From positions 1 to 64,000 of the forward strand of contig JAJOZX010009066.1 in NCBI GenBank assembly GCA_023014485.1: a stretch of 64,000 nucleotides of DNA. Reading direction: 5' to 3'. Source of the stretch: Bathynomus jamesi. Its lineage: Eukaryota; Arthropoda; Malacostraca; Isopoda; Cirolanidae. The notes beneath the pieces are model-generated. The model made no database searches. It was given only the letters and a program-made list of their open reading frames with translations, and was not told where the DNA came from. The translations under genes and the position numbers were made by a program. Below are positions 1-10,930 of this stretch, piece after piece; position 1 is the first letter of the stretch, and every line of letters begins with the position of its first letter.

Positions 1-38
1 GACGGCAAAAAAAGGGTTTCCTCCTTCTTTTGCCGTCT
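1..38. repeat. Short inverted repeat at the window edge
   Basis: The first bases form a hairpin: GACGGCAAAAAAAGG is followed after a few bases by CCTTCTTTTGCCGTC. It may be one end of a palindromic element cut by the window edge. Nothing else identifies it. Confidence 0.5.
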
Positions 39-1020
39 GGAAGTAAGCGAAAAGTAACTAATTTTTACTATGCATTGTAAATAGTTCTAATTTTTAGCTC
101 TCTTAAAAGACTGCCTTTTATGGTATTTTATTTACGTTATTAAACATTATTAATTAGCTATCACGAGACTATTTTAGGAATAACAAGAAATATAGATGTA
201 TGTCTTGAAATTACAGTGTAGTCCAAAATATTCTGAAAAAATTCCTTTCCTTAATATTTTATTAAATTCTTAATGACATTTTTAAAAATTCTAAACATTC
301 CATTTTGACGTTACAGGCCTCTAATATCATTTCCTCTTACGTATTAGAATTCTAAGCATCGTTTAAAGTAAACAACTTCGTTCCAAATGGTATTAAAACC
401 TAATGCTCTCCACGCTTTCTGCATACATAATTCAGTACCTGAACAATATTAAAAAATAACAGAATTGGAGCTTAAGTGTTGGTGAGCAGAATGGTGGTGA
501 TTGTGTTTGCGAATAACGTGTAGTGATTATTAAGCCTTAACATCTCTAGGCCTAAATTTAGCGAGTCTATCAACATCCCCAAGCGTAAATTACATACTTG
601 GGATGCCAGGGGTTAATTTACTCTAATTTTAATTTAAATTCACAAATGCTTTCATTTTAAATGTTTAGAACAAAGACATAATTAGAGTCGAAAGCAAAAT
701 GCAAAATTTCGTTTTGCGGCAAGTGTTCGACTGTATGTTCTTAGATTACTTTGTTTACGCGTTGTATGAGAGAGTAGTTAATGCCCGAGATATACTGACG
801 CGTAACTATTCGCACACTCACCGCGTTACAACGCGATCTAGCACCAAATCACACACACACGTACACGCCAAAAAGGCCTTTCAACTGTACAATGTGAAAT
901 GTACAAAATCAAGAGACCATTTTCAGAGTGTAAATGCGAGGAAGACCAACTTTACATTGAATAACAACAAAAATTATGCTCGCTCAAGTAATTCTAACGA
1001 ATTGCATGAAAGGCCGTTTT
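39..1020. other. AT-rich stretch with no recognisable gene
   Basis: I see no transposon termini, RNA gene or protein motif here. A 108-codon open frame at 699-1025 (+) has no recognisable domain, and its composition is that of the surrounding sequence, so I do not call it a gene. Confidence 0.5.
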
Positions 1021-1190
1021 CTTAAAATGTCATAAGAGGCTGGAAAATGGCAGCAAATTCCAAGAGGAAGAAAAATAATGGAGGCTCACTTTTGAAATTG
1101 AATGGATGGCAAGTTCGAGAAACTACATGGCAGAAATATCAAACTAAACCTTTTGGATTCGGCACTCATCTTTATTGAAATGTTCAAGAT
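1021..1190 (+). repeat. 165-bp direct repeat, copy 1 (copy 2 at 1780-1945)
   Basis: A segment beginning CTTAAAATGTCATAAGAGG recurs almost unchanged at 1780-1945. The second copy joins a truncated minus-strand tRNA-SINE to the plus-strand tandem SINE copies, so the block looks like a spacer or the body of an unrecognised repeat into or beside which the SINEs were placed. Confidence 0.75.
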
Positions 1191-1330
1191 TTTGGAGAAG
1201 GGTATCTTTACCCCCCCCCCCCCCATCAGTTCTCCTCGGATATGACCTTGTCTTCTACAATAACAGTTAAATATACATTTTATTGGAAGTTATCATGGAA
1301 ATAAAGATAAGCGAAATTAAAGAGCAAATG

Positions 1331-1333
<3 letters not shown>

Positions 1334-1375
<42 letters not shown>

Positions 1376-1380
1376 AATAT
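1334..1380. repeat. (AT)n microsatellite
   Basis: A run of alternating A and T directly precedes the first minus-strand SINE copy. Confidence 0.9.
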
Positions 1381-1781
1381 GCAAATAACTGCAATGACCG
1401 CGCAGTATAAAATGAATAGAAACGACATAAGTATAAGGAACGTTTCTGCACACGAGGAGGAGAGATAACGAAATAATGAAAAATGAGGCGAACCGCCTGG
1501 GAATCGAACCCAGGCCTTCCAATTGCCGGTCGGACGCTCCACCATTATGCCACGGACCTCACTCAATCACAAATCGAAATTCTCCCAAATAGGGCAGAAA
1601 CCAATGCCTCAGAGAGCACCCTCGCAAATCGTGAATATGCGCAAATAACTGCAATGACCGCGCAGTATATAAATGAATAGAAACGAACATAAGTATAAGG
1701 AACGTTTCTGCACACGAGGAGGAGAGATAACGAAATAATGAAAAATGAGGCGAACCGCCTGGGAATCGAACCCAGGGCCTT
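1381..1781 (-). mobile_element. tRNA-headed SINE, one complete and one truncated copy in tandem
   Basis: On the minus strand a tRNA-like head lies at 1485-1560 with a clear B box (GGTTCGATTCC) and an A-box-like TGGCATAATGGTGG. A second copy begins 262 bp further right but stops at 1781 inside its tRNA head. The two are inverted relative to the pair at 1955-2515. The head folds like a tRNA (5-bp anticodon stem around CCGGCAA), but the ends pair as GAGG with CCTC through a bulge, and the loop has C where tRNAs have the universal U33. I therefore call a tRNA-derived SINE and not a tRNA gene. Confidence 0.75.
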
Positions 1782-1954
1782 AAAATGTCATAAGAGGCTG
1801 GAAAATGGCAGCAAATTCCAAGAGGAAGAAAAATATGGAGGCTCACTTTTGAAATTGAATGGATGGCAAGTTCGAGAAACTACATGGCAGAAATATCAAA
1901 CTAAACCTTTTGGATTCGGCACTCATCTTTATTGAAATGTTTCCAAGATTTTTG

Positions 1955-2515
1955 AAACGTTCCTTAATACTTATGTCGTTTCTATTCATTTATATACTGC
2001 GCGGTCATTGCAGTTATTTGCGCATATTCACGATTTGCGAGGGTGCTCTCTGAGGGCATTGGTTTCTGCCCTATTTGGGAGAATTTCGATTTGTGATTGA
2101 GTGAGGTCCGTGGCATAATGGTGGAGCGTCCGACCGGCAATTGGAAGGCCTGGGTTCGATTCCCAGGCGGTTCGCCTCATTTTTCATTATTCGTTATCTC
2201 TCCTCCTCGTGTGCAGAAACGTTCCTTAATACTTATGTCGTTTCTATTCATTTATATACTGCGCGGTCATTGTAGTTATTTGCGCATATTCACGATTTGC
2301 GAGGGTGCTCTCTGAGGGCATTGGTTTCTGCCCTATTTGGGAGAATTTCGATTTGTGATTGAGTGAGGTCCGTGGCATAATGGTGGAGCGTCCGACCGGC
2401 AATTGGAAGGCCCTGGGTTCGATTCCCAGGCGGTTCGCCTCATTTTTCATTATTTCGTTATCTCTCCTCCTCGTGTGCAGAAACGTTCCTTAATACTTAT
2501 GTCGTTTCTATTCAT
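1955..2515 (+). mobile_element. tRNA-headed SINE, tandem array of two units
   Basis: Two head-to-tail units of 262 and 264 bp, plus the start of a third, carry tRNA-like heads at 2103-2178 and 2365-2441. Each head is followed by a conserved tail that starts CTCATTTTTCATT and contains AAACGTTCCTTAATAC. The same tail pattern, diverged, follows the related head at 26692-26767, which shows that head and tail move as one unit. A- and B-box matches imply RNA polymerase III transcription in the ancestral copy. Tandem arrangement is unusual for SINEs and may mean later unequal exchange. Confidence 0.75.
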
Positions 2516-2523
2516 ATATATAT

Positions 2524-2778
2524 ATGGGATTGACCTCAGAATGGTCCCATGAGTCTTTTATGTTAACACAGACTGTGCATGGAACAAGGAACTCTTCTGG
2601 AAATTAAGGGAGGGGGAAGCTATATTTTGAGGCCTCTCTGCGAGTGACCGTTGCCCACGCTGGGCTAACATCATGAAAAAGAAAAACTTTAGTATTTGTC
2701 ATTTACCATTACTTATTCGAACTATAGTGGATTTAATTTCCCAGAAGAGTTCCTTGTTCCATGCACGGTCTGTGTGTA

Positions 2779-2785
<7 letters not shown>
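2524..2785. mobile_element. Palindromic MITE (family P), copy 1
   Basis: Inverted arms: the left contains CATGGAACAAGGAACTCTTC and the right its complement, GAAGAGTTCCTTGTTCCATG. The interior has a GAAGCTATATTTTGAGG block. Related copies lie at 22210-22445 and 60485-60826. All three touch (AT)n tracts. No coding potential, so non-autonomous; the superfamily is not evident. Confidence 0.75.

Positions 2786-2829
<44 letters not shown>
2778..2829. repeat. (AT)n microsatellite
   Basis: Dinucleotide run between the palindromic MITE and the 5' junction of a truncated LINE A copy. Confidence 0.95.
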
Positions 2830-2832
<3 letters not shown>

Positions 2833-3480
2833 AGATTCCTCTGCCGAGCGGTGCCCCCCATAGTACTGTGAGGTATTGAAAAACTCATGACTTCACTTGC
2901 CCCAAACACCTTGAAATGGAGACCCAGAATGGGTGCACACACATTTCTACATTACTGTACAGTCTTTACAGCCACACCTACACTTTTCCTCCTAAGTATA
3001 TATATTGTAATGTATATGGTGGCAAATTTGACTTGATCCGCAATCGATATGGACCGTGACTTATTTTTGTTTGGCAAGGTACTAGTATTGATGGATACCG
3101 TAATGAAATTGACTGGATTCTTTGGATCTGATATATTTGCATGTCGGTTATAAATAGATATAGAGTGAGTGTAACATATTTGTGGATAGTAGTCTATTAT
3201 GACTTGATCCTCTGGATCCAGAGATTCTATCTTTAGTTTTAAAAATCGATAATTAATTAGTTTTAAATTGATAATTATTTAGTTCTGTAAAAATTGGTCG
3301 TTGCCAATGTACAGGTAGTTTTACATAAATTTCTTATGTTCTTGTGGTTCGGAACCCACGTAAAATTGTAGGTCCCCTCCGCCACCACGGAGGACATACA
3401 CAATACACAATTACGAACACAGTTAGGTAGACCAGCCATGAGTGGATCCTAGGGTCTTTGTTGGTCTGAAACATTATAAC

Positions 3481-3490
<10 letters not shown>
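2830..3490 (+). mobile_element. LINE A, severely 5'-truncated copy (3' UTR only)
   Basis: This segment matches 6865-7515, the 3' untranslated part of LINE A copy 1, nearly base for base. It includes the terminal GTGGTTCGGAACCCACG hairpin, the CCTCCG/CGGAGG hairpin and the last bases GAAACATTATAACAT. It has (AT)n on both sides, so it reads as an independent 5'-truncated insertion into a microsatellite. Confidence 0.8.
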
Positions 3491-3573
<83 letters not shown>

Positions 3574-3620
3574 ATAATATATATTATATTATATTTATAT
3601 ATTATATTATATATATATAT
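3483..3620. repeat. Long (AT)n microsatellite
   Basis: Continuous AT-dinucleotide tract with minor TATAAT interruptions, separating two LINE A copies. It is open in several frames as Ile-Tyr repeats, which carry no meaning. Confidence 0.95.
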
Positions 3621-3623
3621 AGA

Positions 3624-3915
3624 GCGACTAAAGGAGAAAACTAATAAGATTGTTTTAACAGGTATACTTCCTCGAATTATCCAACGTAACGATTTCTACA
3701 GCAAGGCGACCTATATTAACAATAACCTAAAGTCTCTTTGCCAACAGGAAGGAGTGCATTTTGCGAATTTTTGGAACAGTTTCTACGGCAGGAGGGACTT
3801 GTTCCTCGAAGATGGACTTCATCTTAATGACGTTGGAGCTGCGCGTTTAGGAAGACTATTTCATAATACTGTCTCTTCTTTTCAGGCTGCCGTAACTCGA
3901 ACGGTCCCAGCGTAA
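3624..3915 (+). pseudogene. LINE A ORF1 C-terminal fragment (SGNH/GDSL esterase block V)
   Basis: About 97 codons remain open, ending in a normal stop. The motif EDGLHLNDVGAARLG carries the Asp and His of the SGNH-hydrolase catalytic triad (block V, DGxHLN), and TGILPRI upstream is a conserved strand of the same fold. The Ser and oxyanion-Asn blocks are missing because the insertion is 5'-truncated at the (AT)n tract. In CR1 and L2 elements an esterase domain occurs in ORF1, upstream of ORF2, exactly as here. The open frame runs back through the microsatellite, so no true start codon is present. Confidence 0.75.
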
Positions 3916-3965
3916 ATTCCACAAATTTCCCCTGCGCTCGCGAAGGTGTCGCAATTACAAACAAT

Positions 3966-4781
3966 TTGAAGGTTCTATCCTTAAATGCTCGTAGCCTACG
4001 AAATAAAATAAATGAATTTTTTTCTTTAATTGCTTGTAAAGACTATGATTTAATTGCGATAAATGAATCGTGGCTTAGCACTGAAACACGTGACTTTGTA
4101 GGGGAGTATCAAATTAAAGGTTATAGACTTTTTGTTAAAAACAGAATAGGTAGGCGAGGAGGCGGTGTTATGTTGTATATCAAAGATAATATTGCGAACG
4201 TTATAGAAGTAAAGCACTCAATTCCAGAACCGATAGATTCGACTATAGCAGAACTTAAATTAAACGATTTCAAACTTCTTGTTGCGGTTATATATAGGCC
4301 CCCTAATCAAACAGCTGATACGGACGAAGCGTTATATCGTGAACTAAAGAGAATAATCGGTAGTGAGCAGGCTTTAGTTATGGGTGACTTTAATTGCGCC
4401 AACGTGAATTACGATACAATGCAGGGAGACGCGGAAGGTAATCGTTTAGTTAATTTTCTCGAGGATAGCTTTCTTATTCAAAAGGTTGGGGAACCTACGA
4501 GGTTGGACAGTATTTTAGATTTAGTAATAACTACGGATGATAGGCTAATTACTGATCTTCAAGTAATAGAACCGTTAAGCAATAGCGATCACAATATGGT
4601 AGAGTTTGTCCTCTCAGTAAGTCACTCGAAACCAACTAACTCGACTAAAATTCCTAACTTCCAGCACGCAGACTTTAGTAAATTTCGAAATAAATTGTCA
4701 CACGTCAATTGGGAAAACGTAATGGGGAACTCCAACGCAAAACTAATGTGGGAATCGTTCGAAACGTATTTAGGACTATAA
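3966..4781 (+). pseudogene. LINE A ORF2, APE endonuclease domain
   Basis: The ~270-codon frame has the full set of exonuclease III-like endonuclease motifs: NARSLRNK at residue 7, catalytic Glu34 in NESWL, YRPPNQ at 110-115, GDFN with Asp141 and Asn143, and SDHN with Asp208 and His209. In living elements this domain nicks the target DNA to prime reverse transcription. The frame is preserved through the endonuclease and then lost; the linker continues in another frame from 4709. The annotated start is simply the first Met of this frame. Confidence 0.85.
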
Positions 4782-6748
4782 ATGAGGAATGTGTACCGTA
4801 CAAAATTAAGCGTGCGAAAGTAAACAACAAGCCCTTGTGGTTTACTTCTAGAGTAGGAGACATTATAAAGAGTAGAGATAGGGCTTATAGGCTAACATAA
4901 GTGCGATAAAGACAATTTGTTGTTACGAAACAACTACATATCTCTGAGGCGTGAAGCGAAAAGTGTAATAAAAAAGTCCAAGCGCGAATTTGAAATCTCC
5001 ATAGCTCGTGACGGTAAAGAAAACCCCAAGCGATTCTTTCAATACGTCAATAATAGAAATCCAGTAAAAAGTGTCTTGGGGCCTTGAAAAATGTAAACGG
5101 AGATCTAGTTTCTGAAAACAAGGAAATGGCTACCTTGCTAAACGAATTTTTTACGTCAGTTTTTACTATAGAAGATGTAACGAATATCCCTACGGTCATA
5201 GACATAATACCTTTTGATAATGGTAATATTTTGGATAATATTGTGTTAGTGAAGGGGAAGTAATGCGCTATATTGATAAAATGAAAACGCGTAAATCACC
5301 GGGGCCGGATTCCATATATCCCATACAACTAAAAGAATTAAAAGATAGCATTGTTGTGCCGCTAACAAAGATTTTTAATGCGTCTATTTCTGAGGGGTGT
5401 ACCAGATAATTTCAAGTTAGCAAACGTAACACCTATCTTTAAGAAAGGCGATAAAGGTGCGGCGGGAAATTATAGGCCAATCAGTTTAACGTCTGTTGTA
5501 GGTAAGCTACTGGAATCAATAATTAGGGATCGTATAGTCGAACACTTAGAATGCATAAACTAGTTAGAAATACGCAGCACGGTTTTAGGCGAAACAAATC
5601 TTGCTTAACTAATCTTTTAGAATTTTTCCAAAGCGTGGTTGACGTTTACGATAGACATCGGGCGGTTGATGTAGTGTATTTAGATTTTCAAAAAGCGTTT
5701 GACACCGTGCCGCACAAAAGACTCATTGAAAAAACTAAGGCTCATGGAATCAGGGGTGTAGTAATAAATTGGCTAGAAGAGTGGTTGCGAGGTAGGAAAC
5801 AGAGGGTGGTCGTTGATGGAGCGGAGTCGTGTTGGGCTAATGTAGCGAGTGGCGTTCCTCAGGGTTCTGTATTGGGCCCCTTGCTTTTTCTTATATATAT
5901 TAACGATTTAGATGTCGGCCTAGTCAGTACAGTTTCAAAGTTTGCGGATGACACGAAGCTGGGTGGTAGGGCGATTAATGACGAAGATAGAGGTAAAATC
6001 AGGAAGATCTGAATAAAATCGTTGATTGGTCAGTCACATGGCAAATGAGATTTAACGTTGATAAGTGCAAAATTTTGCATATAGGTTCGCGTAACGGTAA
6101 TTTTGCGTATAGTATGTCAGGGAAAGATTTAACAAGCGTAGAGCAGGAAAAAGATTTAGGAGTTATAGTCACTGGTGATTTAAAAGTAGCGAAACAAAGT
6201 ACAGCAGCGGTCAATAAGGCGAACAAAGTGTTAGGTTTTATAGCTCGAAATTTTGAGTACAAATCGCGCGATATTATAGTTCCACTTTATAAATCATTAG
6301 TTAGACCCCATTTGGAGTACGCGGTCCAATTTTGGAATCCGCATATGCGCAAAGATATAGACAAAATCGAAAGAGTTCAAAGACGAGCAACTAAGATGAT
6401 TCCGTCGCTTAGGTCAAAGTCGTACGAGGATAGGCTTAAGGAGTTAAAATTGACAACACTCGAGACTAGGAGGTAAGGGGTGATCTAATCCAGGTTTTCA
6501 AAATTATGAATGGGTTCGATAACGTAGATAGAGATAGCTTTTTCGAAATATCTCAATATAATAGGACTAGAAATAACGGGTGTAAGTTGACAAGTAGAAG
6601 GTTCGAGACAGCAGTTGCCAAAAACTTTTTTACGCATAGAATAGTAAATAGCTGGAATAGTTTGCCGGTAGAAGTAATTAGTAGCACGTCTATAAACATG
6701 TTTAAAAATCGATTAGACGCATATGTTGATAGATTGGGTATAGTTTAA
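4782..6748 (+). pseudogene. LINE A ORF2, reverse transcriptase and C-terminal region (frameshifted)
   Basis: The RT is spread over at least four reading frames: 5378-5563 (GNYRPISLTSVVGKLLES), 5551-6012 (catalytic Asp in [17 protein letters not shown], then [14 protein letters not shown] and the FADD box at residues 131-134), 6045-6476 (thumb, [16 protein letters not shown]) and 6506-6748 (C-terminus, NSLPVEVISSTSINMFKNRL). The order matches CR1-like ORF2. No RNase H domain is seen, as is usual for the group. The frameshifts and internal stops mean no enzyme is made from this copy. Confidence 0.85.
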
Positions 6749-7515
6749 GGTAGTAAAATTAAGGCTTTGTGGGATAGATCCCACAGCTCAACACAAGTGT
6801 TGTGGGATATAGGGAGGCAGCATCTTGGGTTAGGGGATACTCTCTGTCCTTACACACCCCATTTAAAGAGATTCCTCTGCCGAGCGGTGCCCCCATAGTA
6901 CTGTGAGGTATTGAAAAACTCATGATCTTCACTTGCCCCACAAACACCTTTAAATGGGAGACCCAAAATGGGTGCACACACATTTCTACATTACTGTACA
7001 GTCTTTACAGCCACACCTACACTTTTCCTCCTAAGTATATATATTGTAATGTATATGGTTGTAAATTTTGACTTGGTCCGCAATCGATATGGACCGTGAC
7101 TTATTTTTCGTTGGCAAGGTACTAGTATTGATGGATACCGTAATGAAATTGACTGGATTCTTTGGATCTGATATATTTGCATGTCGGTTATAAATAGATA
7201 TAGAGTGTAACATATTTGTGGATAGTAGTCTATTATGACTTGATCCTCTGGATCCAGAGATTCTATCTTTAGTTTTAAATCGATAATTAATTAGTTTTAA
7301 ATTGATAATTATTAGTTTGCAAAAATTGGTCGTTGCCAATGTACAGGCAGTTGTTACATAAATTTCTTATGTTCTTGTGGTTCGGAACCCACGTAAAATT
7401 GTAGGTCCCCTCCGCCACCACGGAGGACATACACAATACACAATTACGAACACAGTTAGGTAGACCAGCCATGAGTGGATCCTAGGGTCTTTGTTGGTCT
7501 GAAACATTATAACAT
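6749..7515 (+). other. LINE A 3' UTR with terminal hairpins
   Basis: Non-coding 3' part of LINE A. Near the end are a small hairpin (GTGG at 7377-7380 with CCAC at 7389-7392) and a stronger one (CCTCCG at 7409-7414 with CGGAGG at 7421-7426). The same two structures occur in the 5S-derived SINEs at 60262-60438 and 60873-61025. They are plausible recognition signals for the LINE reverse transcriptase (inference). Confidence 0.65.
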
Positions 7516-7541
7516 TATATTATATATATTATATATATTAT

Positions 7542-7580
<39 letters not shown>
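7516..7580. repeat. (AT)n microsatellite
   Basis: AT run that directly continues from the 3' end of LINE A copy 1. Confidence 0.9.
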
Positions 7581-7581
<1 letters not shown>

Positions 7582-8599
7582 CCACCTAAAACACCTTTTC
7601 ACTATCCCTTTGATAATTAATTTCATGTCATATGGTCGGAATTAAAGGTTGTTCCACAAACAAAGAGGAAAATAGGTAAGTTTGCTTCATACTCGTATTT
7701 GTTGCACAAGATTCAAAATCAAACAGAAACCTCATGAAGGTCTTCACCGATGAAGCACAGCTTCACCCAAGTAAATTTACAGCACTTCGTACAGCACGAA
7801 CACAAACTCCATGCGTGATAGGAAACCTGGTGTGTGTATAGTGAAATAAATATAAATAATAATAATAATAATATAATAATAATAATATAATAATAATCTT
7901 TATTCAGAAAGAACAAATTACATAAGATATCACATTACATCCATACTGGTTTATACAATGTTGGAATTAACGTTTAATTTTTGTAGTTTAATTTGTAGTT
8001 TTGTAATTTTTGTAGTTTAATTGAAGTTTAATTTGTAGTTTAATAGTGTGTAGTCACTCATAAGACTGAACCTCTTAACGACCAAAGTTTTTGTAGGGTT
8101 AAATTACGAGTGCGTGAATTAGAAACTGTACATATTCGACCCAGTGGTCCAAAAGAGGTTAACTATTAAATTCAACACATTTTAATTCTTTTCTGTTCAA
8201 CTCTCTAACACAACGTTTGATACTTTCAATCTTTCATTTATTCAACCGGTCAACTCGGGAACAATCTTCTTCAATCCATCTTTCCCCTGTATATGACCTC
8301 CAATCTTTCAAACGCAGTATCCAGGCATCTCGAAATCTCTGGACCTTGATTTTGGCTCTCTCCTTCTATGATTAGGGGGTGTGTGAGGCATTTTTACGGA
8401 CGTTCGCCCTTGGCCCCTCCTTCCAACATTAAAAAAATTGGACCTCTGCCTATTTGCTCGACAAGATATAACATCAACACTAAAAAACTAGCTTAACCTA
8501 ACGTAGTATAACCTAATCTAGGCTAACCTAACCTATATGCTAACTTCATCTAACCCAAAACAATTTGTCGATTCTATGCCAAGATGTCGTTAGACCTCA
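7581..8599. other. No gene; (TAA)n, short T-rich minisatellite and CCTAA-like stretch
   Basis: A (TAA)n tract lies at about 7850-7898. Copies of TTTGTAGTTTAATT repeat at 7972-8045. At 8490-8560 there are scattered CCTAA motifs resembling degenerate arthropod telomere repeat. No protein motif is visible. Confidence 0.5.
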
Positions 8600-9290
8600 T
8601 TAAATTTTAACAGAGGAAATTATTTCTAAAGCTAATTGAAACTTCTCTACTTGACCAAGAATAAAAGCAATTCGTTGTAGAAAATTGCTTAATAGATTTT
8701 CGTCCAATGATGTTAAAAAAATAGTTTTTACAGATGAAAAAGATTTCACCATCGAGATTGCTCGAAACTCCCGGAACGATGTTGTTTATGGTCGGCGTAA
8801 GAGAGACATTCCTCCATCGAGACTTTACCACCAGACACGTCGGTTTTCCAAAAAAATCATGTTATTAGCAGGTTATCGTGGAATGGAAAGACGAAAATTC
8901 ATTTCATTTCAGAAAATAAAAAATTAATCAGAAACCTATGTAAATCTCTTAGGGGAGAATCTTATGCCTGAGTATCAGCGTCTGTGTTATGGAAACGATT
9001 TCATACTCCAACAAGATGGTGCTACAAGCTCATACTAGGAAGTTCACACAGGGTTATCTACAACAGAATGAAGTCAACTTCAATGGAAAAAACGACTGGA
9101 CCCCACAATCACCTGTGAAATCCCATGGATTATTGCATATGGAACACTCTAGCAGAGAAGATTTATGAAGGCCAAACAGAAAAGTTTAGAGAAATGCAAT
9201 TAAAGAAAAAAATACTCGAATGTTGGGACAAAATAACATTAGCAGAAATCAGAAAATGTATTTGTCGTGGAAGAAAAGGTTAAGATTAGT
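8600..9290 (+). pseudogene. Tc1/mariner-type transposase remnant
   Basis: Translation in shifting frames gives a first catalytic-block motif, IVFTDEKDFTIE (8712 onward), and then LQQDGATSS around 9008, which matches the QDGA.. second-Asp block of IS630/Tc1/mariner transposases. At least four stops or frameshifts separate the pieces, and the third acidic block is not convincing. No terminal repeats could be paired. It is best read as an old dead copy; the subfamily is unknown. Confidence 0.6.
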
Positions 9291-9589
9291 TTGTAAGCAG
9301 GACGACGGACATATTGATCATATTTGTTGATAAGATGTGAATAATAAAAATTTTTCAGTTTGTGATCTTCGTCATTTTCACCATACCTCATTGTTCCCTC
9401 ATCTGTGGAAAAAGTATTTTATGTAGAGGTCTGAAATTTTTATGATATGGCTTATCAATAGATTGAGGTAAAAGTTATGTAAATTTTGGAAGTGTGAACT
9501 GCATATTTTTGAAGTTATTGATGTTCAAATCTCAAGGCTTTTTTATAGGCTACCCGATAATATATATATATTTATAGTTCCTGTGTGTC

Positions 9590-9896
9590 CAGACTTTTGC
9601 GCTACCTGTAAAAGAAATACTGTGAAATACAGAACTTTTATTCCTTCACGACTCTTGAGAGCAAACTTTAATTCAACAGCATGAAGAACTGTCGAATTAA
9701 GACGACAGAAGTTATTATTAAAATTATTAATAAATACATACATGAATATTGTAATAAAGGCGGAGGCCTTTTCCTCAGGAGTGTAACTCGCTTCCATATT
9801 AGCAATTGCGTTATTCTACCTGCAACAAGAAAAAGGTCCCAAAGCAAATTTAATTCAAAATAAATTTTCCTCTGAGACCGGACTTATGGGACACCA

Positions 9897-9898
<2 letters not shown>
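9590..9898. repeat. Repeat related to the palindromic element at 58126-58394
   Basis: The blocks GTAACTCGCTTCCATATTAG, GCGTTATTCTACCTGCAACA and TTTTCCTCTGAGACCGGACT recur, diverged, in the arms and right flank of the palindrome at 58126-58394. This copy keeps one arm intact. Confidence 0.6.
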
Positions 9899-9899
<1 letters not shown>

Positions 9900-9985
<86 letters not shown>

Positions 9986-9998
9986 GAGAGAGGAGAGA
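9900..9998. repeat. Compound (AT)n(GA)n microsatellite
   Basis: AT dinucleotides switch to GA dinucleotides at about 9933. Confidence 0.95.
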
Positions 9999-10365
9999 AT
10001 GCGCCCCCAAAATATAGTTTCATTATTTTATAATTAACGTACATACGCAGAGAAAGATGCTCAATAAGAAAAGATGCAATCAATATCTCACAACCTTTTC
10101 GCGTGCTTAAAAAATTTAGGGATTGGACACGTGACATCGATTGGATGAGATTTTGGATGAAGATATGAACATAAGTTTGTTAAAGTTCAGTCAATATTTC
10201 CTTTGCCTTTAAATTTGATACAGATGTGGGTGAAGGCTTTCTTTTGCGCCAACCAAGATGCTCCCAGTTCAAGGAAGAAATATCCATTTTTGTTGTCTTA
10301 ATTTCATTAAGTAGTGTATTTGTGAGGTGTGACAGGATGCGCAGGTTTCTTGCAATACGTACGTG
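9999..10365. other. No recognisable feature
   Basis: Unique-looking sequence without a protein motif, terminal repeat or RNA gene that I can support. Confidence 0.4.
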
Positions 10366-10800
10366 TTAAGCTGAATTTTTCCTGAAAGTTTCGTGAACTT
10401 CGATGAAACAACGGTTGAAGAAGGTTCTTAAGAATGGATACGTATTTCCTTCGGAATTCAGGCTTTCCTCAACAATTACCTGGCCCGTGGTTTGCAGTAT
10501 CCCATAATGCTGCCCACACCAAAACATTAAAGCCTCTACGCCAGTGATGCACAAACCCTGGCCCGCGGGCCAAATGTGTCCCCCACGGGTCTTTTCAATT
10601 CAATGAAAAAGTTAGAATATAAAAGTGACCCAATTTATGACTTAGATGGAAAGTAAGTAGGCTAATACATTTAGTTATTTTCTTCGCTTGGCCCTCACAT
10701 CAAAAAAGTTTGTGCACCACTGCTCTACGTTGTGCTGTAATCAGTACTCTTCATCAGTTTGATTTGACTTTTCCGCAGCCACGTGCGTCCATCGCATACC
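10366..10800 (-). pseudogene. Tc1-like transposase fragment split by a hAT MITE
   Basis: On the minus strand, once the MITE at 10542-10722 is skipped, the translation gives a segment with MFWCGQHYGILQTTGQVIVE and then SLNSEGNTYPFLRTFF. This resembles the strand between the first and second catalytic Asp of Tc1/mariner transposases (MVWG..., ..LN...Y..IL). No catalytic residue is covered and there are stops upstream, so this is a short, old fragment and the assignment is tentative. Confidence 0.4.
10542..10722. mobile_element. hAT-type MITE (181 bp) with 8-bp target duplication
   Basis: The ends are CAGTGATGCACAAAC and the imperfect complement GTTTGTGCACCACTG. It is flanked by CTCTACGC (10534-10541) and CTCTACGT (10723-10730), an 8-bp duplication with one mismatch, as expected for hAT. 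The interior has no coding capacity. It interrupts the Tc1-like fragment on the minus strand. Confidence 0.8.
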
Positions 10801-10814
10801 ATTGGAACGAAAAC

Positions 10815-10930
10815 TAGTCTGGAAAAAAGATGATTTCCAAAGCTCAGAAAGCTTGTGAATCATTCGTTTGGACCAATCACCTCGGATTTTTACATTTGTC
10901 TCGTGACAAAGGTTTTCGACGAATAACGCC
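10815..10930 (+). repeat. 115-bp direct repeat, copy 1 (copy 2 at 11690-11805)
   Basis: GTCTGGAAAAAAGATGATTT through GACGAATAACGCC recurs at 11690-11805 with a few substitutions. A 22-bp minisatellite ends at the start of copy 2. Confidence 0.75.

Larger units (their letters stand above)
3621..7515 (+). mobile_element. LINE A, 5'-truncated CR1-like non-LTR retrotransposon (copy 1)
   Basis: In order: the C-terminal end of an SGNH-esterase ORF1, an apurinic-type (APE) endonuclease, a reverse transcriptase, a thumb/C-terminal region and a ~770-bp 3' UTR. The element begins abruptly in ORF1 directly after (AT)n and ends in CATTATAACAT and (AT)n. The esterase ORF1, APE domain and RT motifs ([17 protein letters not shown]) place it in the CR1/L2-like group. 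Several frameshifts break ORF2, so this copy is dead. Shorter copies lie at 2830-3490 and 61039-62515. Confidence 0.85.

Noticed and set aside
699..1025. 108-codon open frame
   Set aside because: No domain, no splice or promoter context, and composition like the flanks; it runs up to a dispersed repeat.
1485..2441. Functional tRNA genes (Ala GGC by loop position)
   Set aside because: The acceptor pairing is offset by a bulge, the loop lacks U33, copies differ by an inserted C and always carry the same tail, which is SINE behaviour.
3442..3620. Long Ile-Tyr open frame joined to the LINE A ORF1 fragment
   Set aside because: It is the (AT)n microsatellite translated. The homologous protein starts only after 3621, so the fused frame is an accident of truncation.
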